A DNA stretch of 64,000 nt. Source: an uncultured Pelagibacteraceae bacterium (GTDB taxonomy: Bacteria; Pseudomonadota; Alphaproteobacteria; Pelagibacterales; Pelagibacteraceae). The position numbers were made by a program, and so were the translations under genes. Positions 16,934 to 26,117 of the stretch are shown in pieces (the first letter of the stretch is position 1; every line of letters starts with the position of its first letter). Below the pieces are notes generated by a model that ran no database searches, had not been told where the DNA came from, and saw only the letters and a program-made list of their open reading frames with translations. The stretch is from the NCBI GenBank assembly GCA_902555465.1, contig CACDSN010000005.1, positions 1 to 64,000 of the forward strand, in the 5' to 3' direction.

Positions 16934-17497
16934 TTTTTTAAATTTTACTCTAAATAGCAAAAGAATAATTAAAATAACTAAGAATATTAATGGTTTAAAA
17001 AATATAGTTTTTGATAACCATATAAAATGTAAAACACCAAATATTCCAATTACATAAATTAATCTATGAATTTTTTTCCAATTTTGTTTTAAAATTTTTA
17101 CCATTTTATCTGATGAGGTAATCGCTAGGGGTATTAATAATAACCAAGCAGCAAAACCTATAAAAACAAATTTTTTCTTTAAAACATCATTCAAAATAGG
17201 TTGAAAATCAAATCTATAATCAAGACCTACATAACTTAATAAATGTATTGATGCGTAAAAAAATACAAATAATCCCAACATTCTTCTAAATTTAATCCAA
17301 ACTGTAGAATTAGTTATTCTCTTAAGAGGGGACATAGAAAGAGTTAAAAATATAAAAATTAAAGTCCACTCACCAAAATGATTTATTATTTTATCAACTG
17401 GTTCTGCACCTAATTTATTATAAAAAATTTGATAAATAATTGAATATAGTGGCCACAGGCATAATAAAAATACAAAAATTTTTGAATATCTAAGCAA
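16916..17497 (-). CDS. msrQ: MsrQ, heme-binding membrane subunit of methionine sulfoxide reductase
   Basis: Inner-membrane ferric-reductase-fold protein (193 aa, about five to six helices) that feeds quinol electrons to periplasmic MsrP. Typical pieces: 'HFGEWTLIFIFLTLSMSPLKRI' around residue 45, 'RRMLGLFVFFYASIHLLSY' with a heme histidine, and 'HRLIYVIGIFGVLHFIW' with further histidines. It lies 2 nt after msrP, the standard gene pair. The 3' end overlaps the mocA-like gene tail on the other strand. Confidence 0.92.
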   Translation of the reverse strand: MLRYSKIFVFLLCLWPLYSIIYQIFYNKLGAEPVDKIINHFGEWTLIFIFLTLSMSPLKRITNSTVWIKFRRMLGLFVFFYASIHLLSYVGLDYRFDFQPILNDVLKKKFVFIGFAAWLLLIPLAITSSDKMVKILKQNWKKIHRLIYVIGIFGVLHFIWLSKTIFFKPLIFLVILIILLLFRVKFKKLSSKV

Positions 17498-17499
17498 GG

Positions 17500-18393
17500 T
17501 TAATAATATTTTCTTAGATCCATATCTTTATAAAGATGTGAAACTTCTTCTTCATAACCATTAAACATAAGCGTAGGTATTCTTGGAGACATTATACCTT
17601 CACCAATCACTCTCTCTGTTGCTTGTGACCATCTTGGATGATCAACATTTGGATTTACGTTTGAATAAAAACCATATTCTCTTGGTGACGATTTCATCCA
17701 TGAAGAAGTAGGCATTTTTTCTACAAAAGAAATTCTAACTATTGCTTTTGCACTTTTAAATCCATACTTCCATGGAACCATTAATCTAATCGGTGAACCA
17801 TTTTGATTTGGAAGTTCTTTTCCATAAAGACCAGTTACCATAATAGTTAATGGATGCATTGCTTCATCAATTCTTAAACCCTCTTTATAGGGCCAATCTA
17901 GGATTGGATATCTTTGACCAATCATTTGCTCTGGATCTAAAATAGATTCAAATTTAACAAATTTAGCTTTACTTGTAGGATTAGCTTTTTTTAATAGTTT
18001 ATTTAATGGAAAACCCAACCAGGGTATCACCATGGACCAACCTTCAACACATCGAAGACGGTATATTCTTTCTTCGACAGGAAACGTTTTTTTTATGTCG
18101 TCCATTGATAGAGTAATTTTTTTCTCCACTTCTCCATCAATTGTAATACTCCACGGATCGGTTATAAAATTTTGAGATCTTTCAACCGGATGATTCTTAC
18201 CTGTGCCAAACTCATAATAATTATTGTAAGTGGTAATATATTTGTATTCTGTCAATTTACTTGATGCATTAGCAGTACTAAATAATGTAGGTGCTAAATA
18301 AAATGCTGATGAGACTAGTCCTAATTGTTTAATAAATTTTCTTCTATTTTTGTAAAATTTTTCTGGGGTAATTTGCGTTCTAGATATTTTCAT
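17500..18393 (-). CDS. msrP: MsrP, periplasmic molybdopterin methionine sulfoxide reductase
   Basis: Catalytic subunit (297 aa) of the MsrPQ system, which repairs oxidised methionines in periplasmic proteins. The N-terminus has a twin-arginine signal ('NRRKFIKQLGLVSSAFYLAP'). The molybdenum-ligand cysteine is in 'YRLRCVEGWSMVIPW' (about residue 114). 'YGFKSAKAIVRI' and 'LPNQNGSPIRL' are standard family motifs. It lies between moaE (1-nt overlap) and msrQ, so the enzyme is made together with its cofactor. Confidence 0.94.
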   Translation of the reverse strand: MKISRTQITPEKFYKNRRKFIKQLGLVSSAFYLAPTLFSTANASSKLTEYKYITTYNNYYEFGTGKNHPVERSQNFITDPWSITIDGEVEKKITLSMDDIKKTFPVEERIYRLRCVEGWSMVIPWLGFPLNKLLKKANPTSKAKFVKFESILDPEQMIGQRYPILDWPYKEGLRIDEAMHPLTIMVTGLYGKELPNQNGSPIRLMVPWKYGFKSAKAIVRISFVEKMPTSSWMKSSPREYGFYSNVNPNVDHPRWSQATERVIGEGIMSPRIPTLMFNGYEEEVSHLYKDMDLRKYY

Positions 18394-18839
18394 TAATTAG
18401 CCTCGATAGTTGTTCCCTTTAACCATTCGCTATCTTGATTTTCGTAGTGTTCCTTTTTCCATATAGGTGTTCTTTTTTTAATTTCCTCAATTATATATCT
18501 TGATAAAACATAGGCTTGATCTCTGTGTTTACATCCAACACCTATCAAAATACTTTTTTCTTCTAAACCTACATATCCTTTAATATGTTCAATAAATACC
18601 GCTTTATCTTTTATATTAAGTTTTTCGTCAGCCTCTTTATATATTTCCTCAAAACTTTTTATTACTAAGCTATCTTTAGAGTCGTAGGTTATACCAGTTA
18701 CTTTTTTATCCTCATTAACATTTCTAACCGTTCCAACAAAATATATTAATGCTCCAAATTTAGATGATTTTAAAAATTCTTCTGCGTTTTTGATTTCAAT
18801 TTTTTGATTTTTAGAATCAATTACTTTTGCATGTAACAT
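18393..18839 (-). CDS. moaE: MoaE, molybdopterin synthase large subunit
   Basis: 148-aa catalytic subunit that converts cPMP to molybdopterin using the MoaD thiocarboxylate. Family motifs: 'GALIYFVGTVRN' (about residues 29-40), 'GITYDSKD', 'EHIKGYVGLEEKSILIGVGCKHRDQAY' region with the conserved histidine/arginine pair, and 'KRTPIWKKEHYENQDSEW' with the catalytic lysines. Its TAATG-type overlaps with moaD and msrP show an operon moaA-moaC-moaD-moaE-msrP-msrQ. Confidence 0.94.
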   Translation of the reverse strand: MLHAKVIDSKNQKIEIKNAEEFLKSSKFGALIYFVGTVRNVNEDKKVTGITYDSKDSLVIKSFEEIYKEADEKLNIKDKAVFIEHIKGYVGLEEKSILIGVGCKHRDQAYVLSRYIIEEIKKRTPIWKKEHYENQDSEWLKGTTIEAN

Positions 18840-19108
18840 TAACCACCTCCAACAGGTGGTATTATGCCAAATGTTTGTTTTTTATCTATTTTAAAATTGT
18901 CTGAGACAATATTGTCGTTCTCTGAACAAAATGCAGATGACATAACAATTTTTTTAAAGTTTTGATTTCCATTAAACTTATCATCTATCATTTTGACTAG
19001 TTCATTTTTTAAATCTTTAATTGAGCTTGGTTGTAATAGATTTAACTCTATAAAATCTTTATTACTAAATTCTCTTGCTGCACCAAATAACTCTATTGTT
19101 ATTTTCAT
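18839..19108 (-). CDS. moaD: MoaD, molybdopterin synthase sulfur carrier
   Basis: 89-aa ubiquitin-fold sulfur carrier. The C-terminus ends in 'IIPPVGGG', the diglycine tail that becomes a thiocarboxylate. The N-terminal 'IELFGAAREF' is typical. It overlaps moaE by 1 nt and follows moaC by 3 nt. An adenylating MoeB/ThiF partner is not in the window. Confidence 0.9.
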   Translation of the reverse strand: MKITIELFGAAREFSNKDFIELNLLQPSSIKDLKNELVKMIDDKFNGNQNFKKIVMSSAFCSENDNIVSDNFKIDKKQTFGIIPPVGGG

Positions 19109-19111
19109 AGT

Positions 19112-19657
19112 TTAAATTATATTTTCTAAAAAATCTGGCAAACCATCTGGGTTTTTCCAAACACCACTTTTTCCACCCTCTTTAATTAACAATTTAACAT
19201 TATCTATTTTTAGATTCGGATTTACTATTTTGCTTAGATCATAAATAGTTGTTAAGGCTGCGTTTACACCCATTATTGCTTCCATCTCAACTCCGGTTTT
19301 GGCTATCGCAGACACTACACAAAAAACTTCTAGGGAATTATCTTCTTCATTCATAATTATCTTGGTTGCTGTGTGATCTATTGGAAGTGGATGGCATAGC
19401 GGAACAAGCTCACTTGTTTTCTTAACTCCTAAAACTGCAGCAACTTCTGCGAGCGCTACGGGATCCCCTTTTGGCATATTTTTATCTTTTATTAATTCAA
19501 AAACATCTTTTCCTACATATATTTTGCCAGATGCTAAAGCTCTTCTAAAAGTCTCTTTTTTAGAAGACACATCAACCATTTTAAAAGAATTTTTTTGAAA
19601 AATTTCTTTTACCCAATCTTTTAGATCTTCCTGATTTATTAATTTTAATTTACTCAA
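19112..19657 (-). CDS. moaC: MoaC, cyclic pyranopterin monophosphate synthase
   Basis: Second enzyme of molybdenum cofactor synthesis (181 aa); rearranges the MoaA product to cPMP. Motifs: 'MVDVSSKKETFRRA', 'LVPLCHPLPI' (about residues 80-89), 'TGVEMEAIMGVNAALTTIYD' region (about 127-146), and the C-terminal lysine motif 'LLIKEGGKSG'. Its ATG follows the moaA stop directly, so the two are coupled. Confidence 0.95.
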   Translation of the reverse strand: MSKLKLINQEDLKDWVKEIFQKNSFKMVDVSSKKETFRRALASGKIYVGKDVFELIKDKNMPKGDPVALAEVAAVLGVKKTSELVPLCHPLPIDHTATKIIMNEEDNSLEVFCVVSAIAKTGVEMEAIMGVNAALTTIYDLSKIVNPNLKIDNVKLLIKEGGKSGVWKNPDGLPDFLENII

Positions 19658-20644
19658 TTATCCTCCAGTAGTTGATAAATTTTTAGTTAATCCTGTTTCA
19701 CCAAGTTCTAAATAGTGTGACTCTTTTTTAAATTTCATTTGTCCTAGTATTAGGTCTTGTAATTCCTCAGTTTGATCATCTTTTTGCAATAAATGTCTGA
19801 TGCTTATTCCTGTATTTCCAAACAAACATAATCTTAAATCTCCTCTTGAAGTAATCCTTAAACGATTACATGATCTACAAAAATCTTTTGAGTATGGAGC
19901 TATAATTCCAAATTTTCCTTTAAATTCTGGATTGATATAATTTAATGAAGGACCTGCATCTTTACCTAAAGTTTGATAGATCCAATTATTTTTATTTAAG
20001 TATTCTTTAAAAATTTTTGAGGAAATATGATATTTATTAAAATAGTCTAAGTTATCCCCAGTTTGCATTAATTCTATATATCTAAAATCTAATTTATTAT
20101 TTTTAATAAATTCTGCCCAAGACTCAAAATCTTTATTAGATGCATTGATACCATTTAAAAGAACTGCATTTATTTTTATATTATCAAAACTTAAATCTTG
20201 TAAAATTTTAATTCCTTTTAAAATTTCTGGAAGTCGATCATGACCTGTAATAGTTTTAAAGGTATCTCTATCAAGACTGTCAATACTAATGTTGATTCCA
20301 TTTAAACCGCTATCTACTAACATTTTAGCTTTTTGATCTAAATGATAACCGTTTGTTGTAATAACAACTTTTTTAATACCAGCTTCACTTTTTAAAATTT
20401 TGATTATTTCAAAAAAATCTTTTCTTACTGTAGGTTCACCACCGGTTAGTCTTATTTTACATACACCCAATTTTGATAGAACTTTTGCAAGACGTCTTAT
20501 TTCTTCTAAGTGAAGAAATTTTCTATTATCACTTTTATCTGGCATATATCCATTAGGCAGACAATACCCACACTTAAAATTACAGACGTCTGTAATTGAA
20601 AGTCTTATATATGGAAAAGTTCTTCCGAAACTATCTCTAAGCAT
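19658..20644 (-). CDS. moaA: MoaA, GTP 3',8-cyclase (radical SAM)
   Basis: 328-aa radical SAM enzyme that starts molybdopterin synthesis from GTP. The N-terminal cluster motif is 'CNFKCGYC' (about residues 21-28), followed by 'IRLTGGEPTVRKD'. The C-terminal GTP-side cluster is 'FCRSCNRLRI...C' (about 259-276). The protein ends in 'STTGG', the conserved diglycine needed for activity. First gene of the moaACDE-msrPQ operon. Upstream lies the GYD-gene terminator. Confidence 0.96.
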   Translation of the reverse strand: MLRDSFGRTFPYIRLSITDVCNFKCGYCLPNGYMPDKSDNRKFLHLEEIRRLAKVLSKLGVCKIRLTGGEPTVRKDFFEIIKILKSEAGIKKVVITTNGYHLDQKAKMLVDSGLNGINISIDSLDRDTFKTITGHDRLPEILKGIKILQDLSFDNIKINAVLLNGINASNKDFESWAEFIKNNKLDFRYIELMQTGDNLDYFNKYHISSKIFKEYLNKNNWIYQTLGKDAGPSLNYINPEFKGKFGIIAPYSKDFCRSCNRLRITSRGDLRLCLFGNTGISIRHLLQKDDQTEELQDLILGQMKFKKESHYLELGETGLTKNLSTTGG

Positions 20645-20684
20645 ATTATTTTTTTAATCTCTAATCATAATCAAAAAAATAAAT

Positions 20685-20710
20685 AACTTCCAGTCCTAGG
20701 ACTGGAAGTT
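20685..20710 (-). terminator. Intrinsic terminator of the GYD-protein gene
   Basis: A perfect 26-nt palindrome, arms AACTTCCAGTCCT and AGGACTGGAAGTT with no unpaired centre. On the minus strand it is followed by ATTTATTTTTTT. It begins 8 nt after the GYD gene stop and insulates that gene from moaA downstream. Confidence 0.8.
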
Positions 20711-20717
20711 AAAAGCT

Positions 20718-21041
20718 TTATTTACCAACAGGTCTATAAGCAGAAGCAGCTTTAGCAGCTTTTTCTGCAGCCTTATTAAAGTCAACAGCTTCCATAATGC
20801 TCATATCTTCAATTGTGCCTGTTGATTGCATTAACATTTTCATACCTGCCATAGTTTCAAAATCAGATCCTTCAACAATAGCAATGAAATCATATGCCCC
20901 TCTAAGAGTCATCATGTCCAAAAGTTTTCCACCTGCTGCTTCAGTGATTTTTTTTGCAGCTTCTCCTCTATTATCTGAAGGATTCTTTACGAAACCAGCA
21001 AGACCTTGATTTGAATATTTGCCTAATACAACAAATTTCAT
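20718..21041 (-). CDS. GYD domain protein
   Basis: 107-aa GYD-family protein with a ferredoxin-like fold predicted from the family; function unknown. It matches the family in the N-terminal 'FVVLGKYSNQGLAGFV', 'TLRGAYDFIAIVEGSDFETM' (about residues 46-65) and an alanine-rich tail. Strong AAAGGAGGAAA ribosome-binding site before the ATG. Single-gene unit with its own promoter-like TATAAT and a strong terminator, a sign of high expression. Confidence 0.82.
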   Translation of the reverse strand: MKFVVLGKYSNQGLAGFVKNPSDNRGEAAKKITEAAGGKLLDMMTLRGAYDFIAIVEGSDFETMAGMKMLMQSTGTIEDMSIMEAVDFNKAAEKAAKAASAYRPVGK

Positions 21042-21065
21042 ATTTCCTCCTTTTTTTATAAATAA

Positions 21066-21071
21066 ATTATA
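21066..21071 (-). promoter_or_regulatory. Possible -10 box for the GYD-protein gene
   Basis: TATAAT on the minus strand, 24 nt before the ATG in the 90-bp gap to the ABC ATPase stop. No convincing -35 was found. Motif match only. Confidence 0.35.
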
Positions 21072-21131
21072 ACAAACTAAATTTTTGTAAGATATGATTT
21101 ATAAGTAAATCTGATGTGAAAGTTTGTTAAA

Positions 21132-21926
21132 CTAAGTTCTTGCTACTCTATCCATCTCTTTTAATTCAACTTCAAGTTTATTTAATTCTTCTCCTCCAGC
21201 CATCATGCTTAAAAGTTTTTCCCTTGAAATATCCTTTTTTTGAAATGTACCCATACTTCTTCCTCTATTCAAAACAGTAAAACTATTTCCAACAGGATAT
21301 GCATGGTGTACGTTATGAGTAATCAATATAACAGCTAATCCCTCTGATGCAGCTTTTACAATATATTTTAAAACCATAGAAGCTTGATGAACTCCCAAAG
21401 CAGAAGTAGGTTCATCTAAAACTAAAACTTTAGCACCAAAATAAATTGCTCTAGATATAGCCAAACATTGTCTTTCACCTCCAGACATTGTTCCAACTGC
21501 TTGAGATGGATCTCTTACATCAATCCCAATTTGTCCCATTCTTTCTGCTGCAATTTTATTTGCTTTTTCTACATCAAAAGTTTTGAAAAATGGAATTCCT
21601 TTTTGTGGTTCTCTACCCATGAAAAAATTTCTTGTTACACTCATTAATGAAACCAAAGCTAGATCCTGGTAAACTGTTCCTATTCCTATATCTAAAGCAT
21701 CTCTTGGAGAGTCAAAAATAATCTTTTTATCTTCAAAAATAATTTCTCCTTCATCAGGTTTATGTACACCGGCAAGTGTTTTAATTAAGGTAGATTTTCC
21801 TGCGCCATTATCACCAAGAAGGCACATTATTTCACCTTTTCTTAACCTCATAGTTACATCTTTGAGTGCAATTACTTTCCCAAAAAATTTACTAATATTA
21901 TTAAATTGAACTAAATATTCAGACAC
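21132..21926 (-). CDS. Sugar ABC transporter ATPase (FrcA-like, single domain)
   Basis: ATP-hydrolysing subunit (264 aa) of a carbohydrate uptake ABC transporter. Walker A 'GDNGAGKST' (about residues 38-46), signature '[12 protein letters not shown]' (about 148-159), Walker B '[11 protein letters not shown]' and the switch histidine in '[10 protein letters not shown]'. It has only one ATPase domain, like FrcA, unlike the double-domain RbsA/XylG type. The start overlaps the permease stop by 1 nt. Substrate is probably a sugar or inositol, from the neighbours. Confidence 0.92.
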   Translation of the reverse strand: MSEYLVQFNNISKFFGKVIALKDVTMRLRKGEIMCLLGDNGAGKSTLIKTLAGVHKPDEGEIIFEDKKIIFDSPRDALDIGIGTVYQDLALVSLMSVTRNFFMGREPQKGIPFFKTFDVEKANKIAAERMGQIGIDVRDPSQAVGTMSGGERQCLAISRAIYFGAKVLVLDEPTSALGVHQASMVLKYIVKAASEGLAVILITHNVHHAYPVGNSFTVLNRGRSMGTFQKKDISREKLLSMMAGGEELNKLEVELKEMDRVART

Positions 21927-23053
21927 TATTTATTCTCCGTAACTTTTCTTCTGATATAATTATTAAATACAACTGCAATTAACATCATTGCTCCAAGAAA
22001 TACTTTAAACCAATCTGTATCAACGTCTGTGTAGAATATTCCCATTGAGACTGTTCCAAAAATAATTGCGCCTAAAGCAGCTCCAATTGCAGATCCATAT
22101 CCACCAGTTAACAAACAACCACCTACAACAGCAGCTGCAATTGCTTCTAATTCTTTCAAAGTTCCTCGCATAGTATCTGCAGAACCAGCGTCCAAAACTT
22201 GAATACATGCAAATATTGTAGAGGCTACCGCTGTACCAATAAATAAACTAATTTTTACTCTACCAACAGGGACACCTACATTTGTTGCACCTACCTTGTC
22301 ACCACCTGATGCAAATATCCAGTTTCCATATCTTGTTTTCATTAATATCCATGTTGCAAATAAAGTTAGGGCAATAAACCATATAACAGATGGTGGTATT
22401 CCTGTTGCAAGTGGTGTTCCGTCAGTTCTTAATGCAATTAATTTCATTTTACCCAACCAAGTAAATAACCATTGAAATGTATCAGTGGCAAATATCCATG
22501 CAATCGGATCATCCTCAATTAAAACTCTTAATCCTGGAACTTGAGTTCTCCCAGTTATTAATCGAGTAATTGCTAACGTTGCTCCTCTTAAAATAAATAG
22601 CATCGCTAGTGTAACAATAAATGAGGGTAATCCAGTTCTGACAACCATTATTCCATTAAAGTATCCAATTAAAACTGCCATAGCGAAAGCAAAAATAATA
22701 CTCATCCATAAAGGCCATCCCCAGTAGATAGCAGGTATTGCTATACAAATTCCCGCAAAACCAATCATCGATCCAATTGATAAATCAAACTCACCACCGA
22801 TCATTAACATTGCAGCAGCAATTGCAATTATTCCTAAATTTGCTGAAACATCTAAAAAGTTTAAAGCTCCATATGCGCTAAACATTCCAGTATCTCCTGC
22901 GACAATACCAAAAAATATAAAAACTAAAATTGATCCACCTAAAGCTCCAAGCTCAGGTCTATTTAATAACACTCTTAATGGAGAAATTTTTTTTAATCTT
23001 TCATCTTGTCCAGTTTGTTTTTTAGATTGAATACTTTGGGATTTTACAGACAT
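21926..23053 (-). CDS. Sugar ABC transporter permease (FrcC/RbsC-like)
   Basis: Inner-membrane subunit (375 aa, about eight to ten helices after a polar N-terminal tail of about 30 residues). BPD_transp_2 family sequence is clear: '[21 protein letters not shown]' (about residues 82-102) and '[22 protein letters not shown]' (about 305-326). The order binding protein-permease-ATPase matches frcBCA-like operons. A hairpin terminator lies between its start and the upstream binding-protein gene. Confidence 0.92.
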   Translation of the reverse strand: MSVKSQSIQSKKQTGQDERLKKISPLRVLLNRPELGALGGSILVFIFFGIVAGDTGMFSAYGALNFLDVSANLGIIAIAAAMLMIGGEFDLSIGSMIGFAGICIAIPAIYWGWPLWMSIIFAFAMAVLIGYFNGIMVVRTGLPSFIVTLAMLFILRGATLAITRLITGRTQVPGLRVLIEDDPIAWIFATDTFQWLFTWLGKMKLIALRTDGTPLATGIPPSVIWFIALTLFATWILMKTRYGNWIFASGGDKVGATNVGVPVGRVKISLFIGTAVASTIFACIQVLDAGSADTMRGTLKELEAIAAAVVGGCLLTGGYGSAIGAALGAIIFGTVSMGIFYTDVDTDWFKVFLGAMMLIAVVFNNYIRRKVTENK

Positions 23054-23086
23054 AGATGATTTATAATTTATTAATAAATAAAAAAA

Positions 23087-23113
23087 AGGCCTGACTAAAA
23101 TTTAGTCAGGCCT
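23087..23113 (-). terminator. Hairpin between sugar-binding protein and permease genes
   Basis: Arms AGGCCTGACTAAA and TTTAGTCAGGCCT (13 bp, 1-nt centre), a near-perfect palindrome. On the minus strand it is followed by TTTTTTTATTTATT, a full intrinsic terminator form. It lies 15 nt after the binding-protein stop and about 35 nt before the permease ATG, so some transcripts should end after the binding protein. Confidence 0.75.
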
Positions 23114-23127
23114 AATTTCATTATATT

Positions 23128-24051
23128 TTATCTATAACCTTGAGCTGCCCACTTAATTACAGCGCTAGCATTGCTAGGAGTTACAAATCCAGGTCCAGTC
23201 ATTACTACACCAGCTGGCATTGTTCCCCATCTCATATACTGAGCAAAAATTGCAATCGGTAGGTAACCTTGAAGGTATTGTTGTTGGTCGATTAAAAACT
23301 CTACTTTTCCTGCAGCAGCAGCTTTTAACATATTAGGTGACATATCAAATGTACCTAATTTTACTTTACCAACTTTTCCAGCAGCTTCTAAAGCTTTTAA
23401 TGCTGCTTCGCCAGATAAACCAGCTCCTAAAGTTAGAATAGTATCATATCCACCACCTAATTTAGCAGCAACAGCTTTTTGAATTTCTGTTGGGTCATTA
23501 GAAGTACCTAAGATATCAACACTTCCACCAAAGCCTTTTTTGAAACCTGCACATCTTCTATCTAGTGCAACGTTTCCAACTTCGTGGTTAACGCATAATG
23601 CTTTTTTACCACCAGCAGCTTTCATTTTTTGTCCGCCACCTACACCAGCTTCAAACTCAGTTTGTCCAACGTGAGCGCTAATTCCTAATGAAGCATAGTC
23701 ATCTGAACCAGAGTTCATTGAAATAACTGGTATACCAGCAGCTATAGCAGCTTTAACAGATTTTCCTAAAGCAGCAGCATCTGGAAGAGTAATCACTATA
23801 CCTTTTGGTTTTTGTGATACAGCGTTATCAATTAATTTTGCCATTTCAACCATGTCAAAAGTTCCTGGCGCAGTGTACTTACAAGATACTCCCATATCTT
23901 TACAAGCAGCATCAACACCATTTTTTGCAACTGACCAGAAAGGGTCATTTGCTTGACCGTGTGAAACAACTATTACATCCGTAGCTAAAGCAGACACAGA
24001 CATCATAGCCCATGCAGCGATTGCTAGGAAAAAGTTTCTTATTGTTTTCAT
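23128..24051 (-). CDS. Periplasmic sugar-binding protein (ABC, type I fold)
   Basis: Secreted substrate-binding protein (307 aa) with signal peptide 'MKTIRNFFLAIAAWAMMSVSALA' (cleavage near residue 23). Peripla_BP_4 family features: 'VIVVSHGQANDPFWSVAKNGVD' at the mature N-terminus, 'GIVITLPDAAALGKSVKAA', 'GIPVISMNSGSD', 'VEFLIDQQQYLQGYLPI' near residue 255. Similar to ribose/fructose/inositol binders; the iol neighbours favour inositol or a related polyol. Codons look optimised, as for a highly expressed gene. Confidence 0.9.
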   Translation of the reverse strand: MKTIRNFFLAIAAWAMMSVSALATDVIVVSHGQANDPFWSVAKNGVDAACKDMGVSCKYTAPGTFDMVEMAKLIDNAVSQKPKGIVITLPDAAALGKSVKAAIAAGIPVISMNSGSDDYASLGISAHVGQTEFEAGVGGGQKMKAAGGKKALCVNHEVGNVALDRRCAGFKKGFGGSVDILGTSNDPTEIQKAVAAKLGGGYDTILTLGAGLSGEAALKALEAAGKVGKVKLGTFDMSPNMLKAAAAGKVEFLIDQQQYLQGYLPIAIFAQYMRWGTMPAGVVMTGPGFVTPSNASAVIKWAAQGYR

Positions 24052-24158
24052 TATGTTTCCCTCTTTAAATTTAAAGTTAACTTTTAAAAATGAAACTAAA
24101 TCAAAATATATGTAAAAAGTAAAGGAGACAGGTTGTATTCTAGTAGTAGTTGATTCTA

Positions 24159-25160
24159 TTAAAAATTAAGTTTCTCAATCCTTTTTGATGTAATAGATTT
24201 TTTTGCAGCGTTAGCCATTATTAAAGCTCTCCTGCCTTCTTCAAATAATGCAAGTGGTTTAATATTTTTTTTTATAAATTTTGCAAAATCATATAGTTGA
24301 TTTTTATAAGCATCTTTATAACGTTCGACAAAGAAATGCATCAAAGGAGATTTACTGGACGTAGTGTTATTTGAATAAAAACTTATCTCATCATTTCTTT
24401 TATTTTCAGAAATGATCATTCCTTTTGAGCCAAATAACTCAATTCTTTGATCATATCCAAAACTACAATGTCTAGAATTTGTTATTGTACATTGAACACC
24501 TTTTTTCGATTTTATTAAACAAGATGCTAATTCGTAATCTTTTATTTTATTAAATCTATTATCGGAAATATTGCTACCAGTAGCAATTAGACTTTTGGGC
24601 TCATCATTTCCCAAATAAAATCTTACTAAATCAAAATCGTGGATCATCATATCTTTAAATATTCCTCCAGACTCTTTAAGATATTTAATTGACGGTGGGG
24701 CAGGATCACGACTAGTTATTATAACTTTTTCAAGTTTTCCAATTTTTCCTTTAATAAGTTCTTTTTTTAAATTATTGTGACCTGGATCATATCTCCTATT
24801 AAAACCCAATTGAATTTTTGGATTAAATCTACTAATTTTTTTTTTACAGCTATTGATTTTATTAATATTTAAATCTAATGGTTTTTCGCAGAAAATCGCT
24901 TTTTTATATTTTACTGCTTCGAGTATAAGTTTAATATGTGTTGACGTAGTTGACGCTATGAATACTGCATCTATTTCTCTGTCTTTAAATGCAATTGATG
25001 GATTATAAATTGGGTTTGATTTTAATTCTTTTGAAATTTTGAGTGTGAGCTTTTTATTAATATCATATACATATTTCAACTTAAATTCTTTGTTTCTCAT
25101 TAAGTTTTTACCATGCATAACACCAATTCTGCCAAGACCTAATAAAGCTATGTTAATCAT
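24159..25160 (-). CDS. iolG: Gfo/Idh/MocA oxidoreductase, probable inositol 2-dehydrogenase
   Basis: NAD(P)-dependent dehydrogenase (333 aa). N-terminal Rossmann motif 'IALLGLGRIGVMHGKNL', the conserved 'AIFCEKPLDL' (about residues 92-101), and the catalytic 'KDMMIHDFDLVRFYLG' (about 168-183) with its Asp-xxx-His pair. These match bacterial myo-inositol 2-dehydrogenases, which form 2-keto-myo-inositol. iolE next door (divergent, 54-bp gap) and iolD support this. scyllo-Inositol or another sugar is possible. It lies upstream of the sugar ABC operon in the same direction. Confidence 0.8.
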   Translation of the reverse strand: MINIALLGLGRIGVMHGKNLMRNKEFKLKYVYDINKKLTLKISKELKSNPIYNPSIAFKDREIDAVFIASTTSTHIKLILEAVKYKKAIFCEKPLDLNINKINSCKKKISRFNPKIQLGFNRRYDPGHNNLKKELIKGKIGKLEKVIITSRDPAPPSIKYLKESGGIFKDMMIHDFDLVRFYLGNDEPKSLIATGSNISDNRFNKIKDYELASCLIKSKKGVQCTITNSRHCSFGYDQRIELFGSKGMIISENKRNDEISFYSNNTTSSKSPLMHFFVERYKDAYKNQLYDFAKFIKKNIKPLALFEEGRRALIMANAAKKSITSKRIEKLNF

Positions 25161-25214
25161 TTTTTTTGTTTGAAATTAAAATTCTTTTTAATATCTTAAC
25201 TAAAATTATTTATT

Positions 25215-26117
25215 ATGTCAGTAAAATTAGGTGTAGCCCCAATAGCCTGGAGTAACGATGATATGCCTGAGTTAGGAGGCGAAACTACTTTAGAGCAATG
25301 TTTGGAGGAAGCTAGTAAAGCTGGATATATTGGCATTGAGTCAGGTGGGAAATTTCCAAAAAAATCTACTGAATTAATACCTAAGTTAGAGAAGTATAAT
25401 TTAAGTTTATGCTCAGGATGGTATGGAGCAAACCTAAGAAAAAATTCAGTAAATGAGGAAAAACAAAATTTACAACAACAATTAAAACTGTTTCAAGATT
25501 GTAAATCTCCATGTATAGTTTTTGCTGAAGTATCCGGCTCTATTCAAGGAGATCCAAATAGAAAACTCTCTACACGACCTCAGATGGATAATGAGGAATG
25601 GAAAAGTTTTTGTCAAAAAATTTCAGAAATGGGAAAATATTTAGAAGATCAGGGTATGCCACTTGCCTATCATCATCATATGGGAACAGTAATTGAAACT
25701 CAAGAAGATACAGAAAGACTAATGGAAAGTACGCATGACAGTGTAAAATTAACTTTAGATACAGGCCATATGTTATTTGCCAAAGGAGATTCAAAAAAAA
25801 TATTTGAAAATTTCAGTGGTAGACTTCAACATGTTCATTGTAAAGATATAAGAAAAAATGTTCTTGAGAAATCTTTAAAAGAAGATTTAAGTTTTAGAGG
25901 TGCTTTTCTAGAAGGAGCCTTTACAGTTCCTGGTGATGGATGCATAGATTATAAACCTTTATTTGATATTTTAAAAAAAAATAATTATTCGGGCTGGTTA
26001 GTAGTTGAAGCTGAGCAAGATCCTAAGAAAGCCAATCCTCTTGAGTATGCAATTAAAGGCTACAAATATTTAACTGAGACTTTAAATAAATCTGATATTA
26101 AGATTGATATTAAGTAA
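25215..26117 (+). CDS. iolE: IolE, myo-inosose-2 dehydratase
   Basis: TIM-barrel metal-dependent dehydratase (300 aa) that converts 2-keto-myo-inositol to 3D-trihydroxycyclohexane-1,2-dione. The N-terminus 'LGVAPIAWSNDDMPELGGET' is highly specific for IolE. Metal-ligand motifs include 'LAYHHHMGTVIE' (about residues 153-164), 'LTLDTGHMLFA' and 'QHVHCKDIRK'. It stands alone on the plus strand between minus-strand genes, unlike the usual long iol operon. Confidence 0.94.
   Translation: MSVKLGVAPIAWSNDDMPELGGETTLEQCLEEASKAGYIGIESGGKFPKKSTELIPKLEKYNLSLCSGWYGANLRKNSVNEEKQNLQQQLKLFQDCKSPCIVFAEVSGSIQGDPNRKLSTRPQMDNEEWKSFCQKISEMGKYLEDQGMPLAYHHHMGTVIETQEDTERLMESTHDSVKLTLDTGHMLFAKGDSKKIFENFSGRLQHVHCKDIRKNVLEKSLKEDLSFRGAFLEGAFTVPGDGCIDYKPLFDILKKNNYSGWLVVEAEQDPKKANPLEYAIKGYKYLTETLNKSDIKIDIK

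Noticed and set aside
24062-24085. AAAGTTAACTTT palindrome upstream of the sugar-binding protein gene
   Set aside because: Short palindromes made mostly of A and T are common in this base composition; no second copy or matching promoter was found, so I do not call it an operator.
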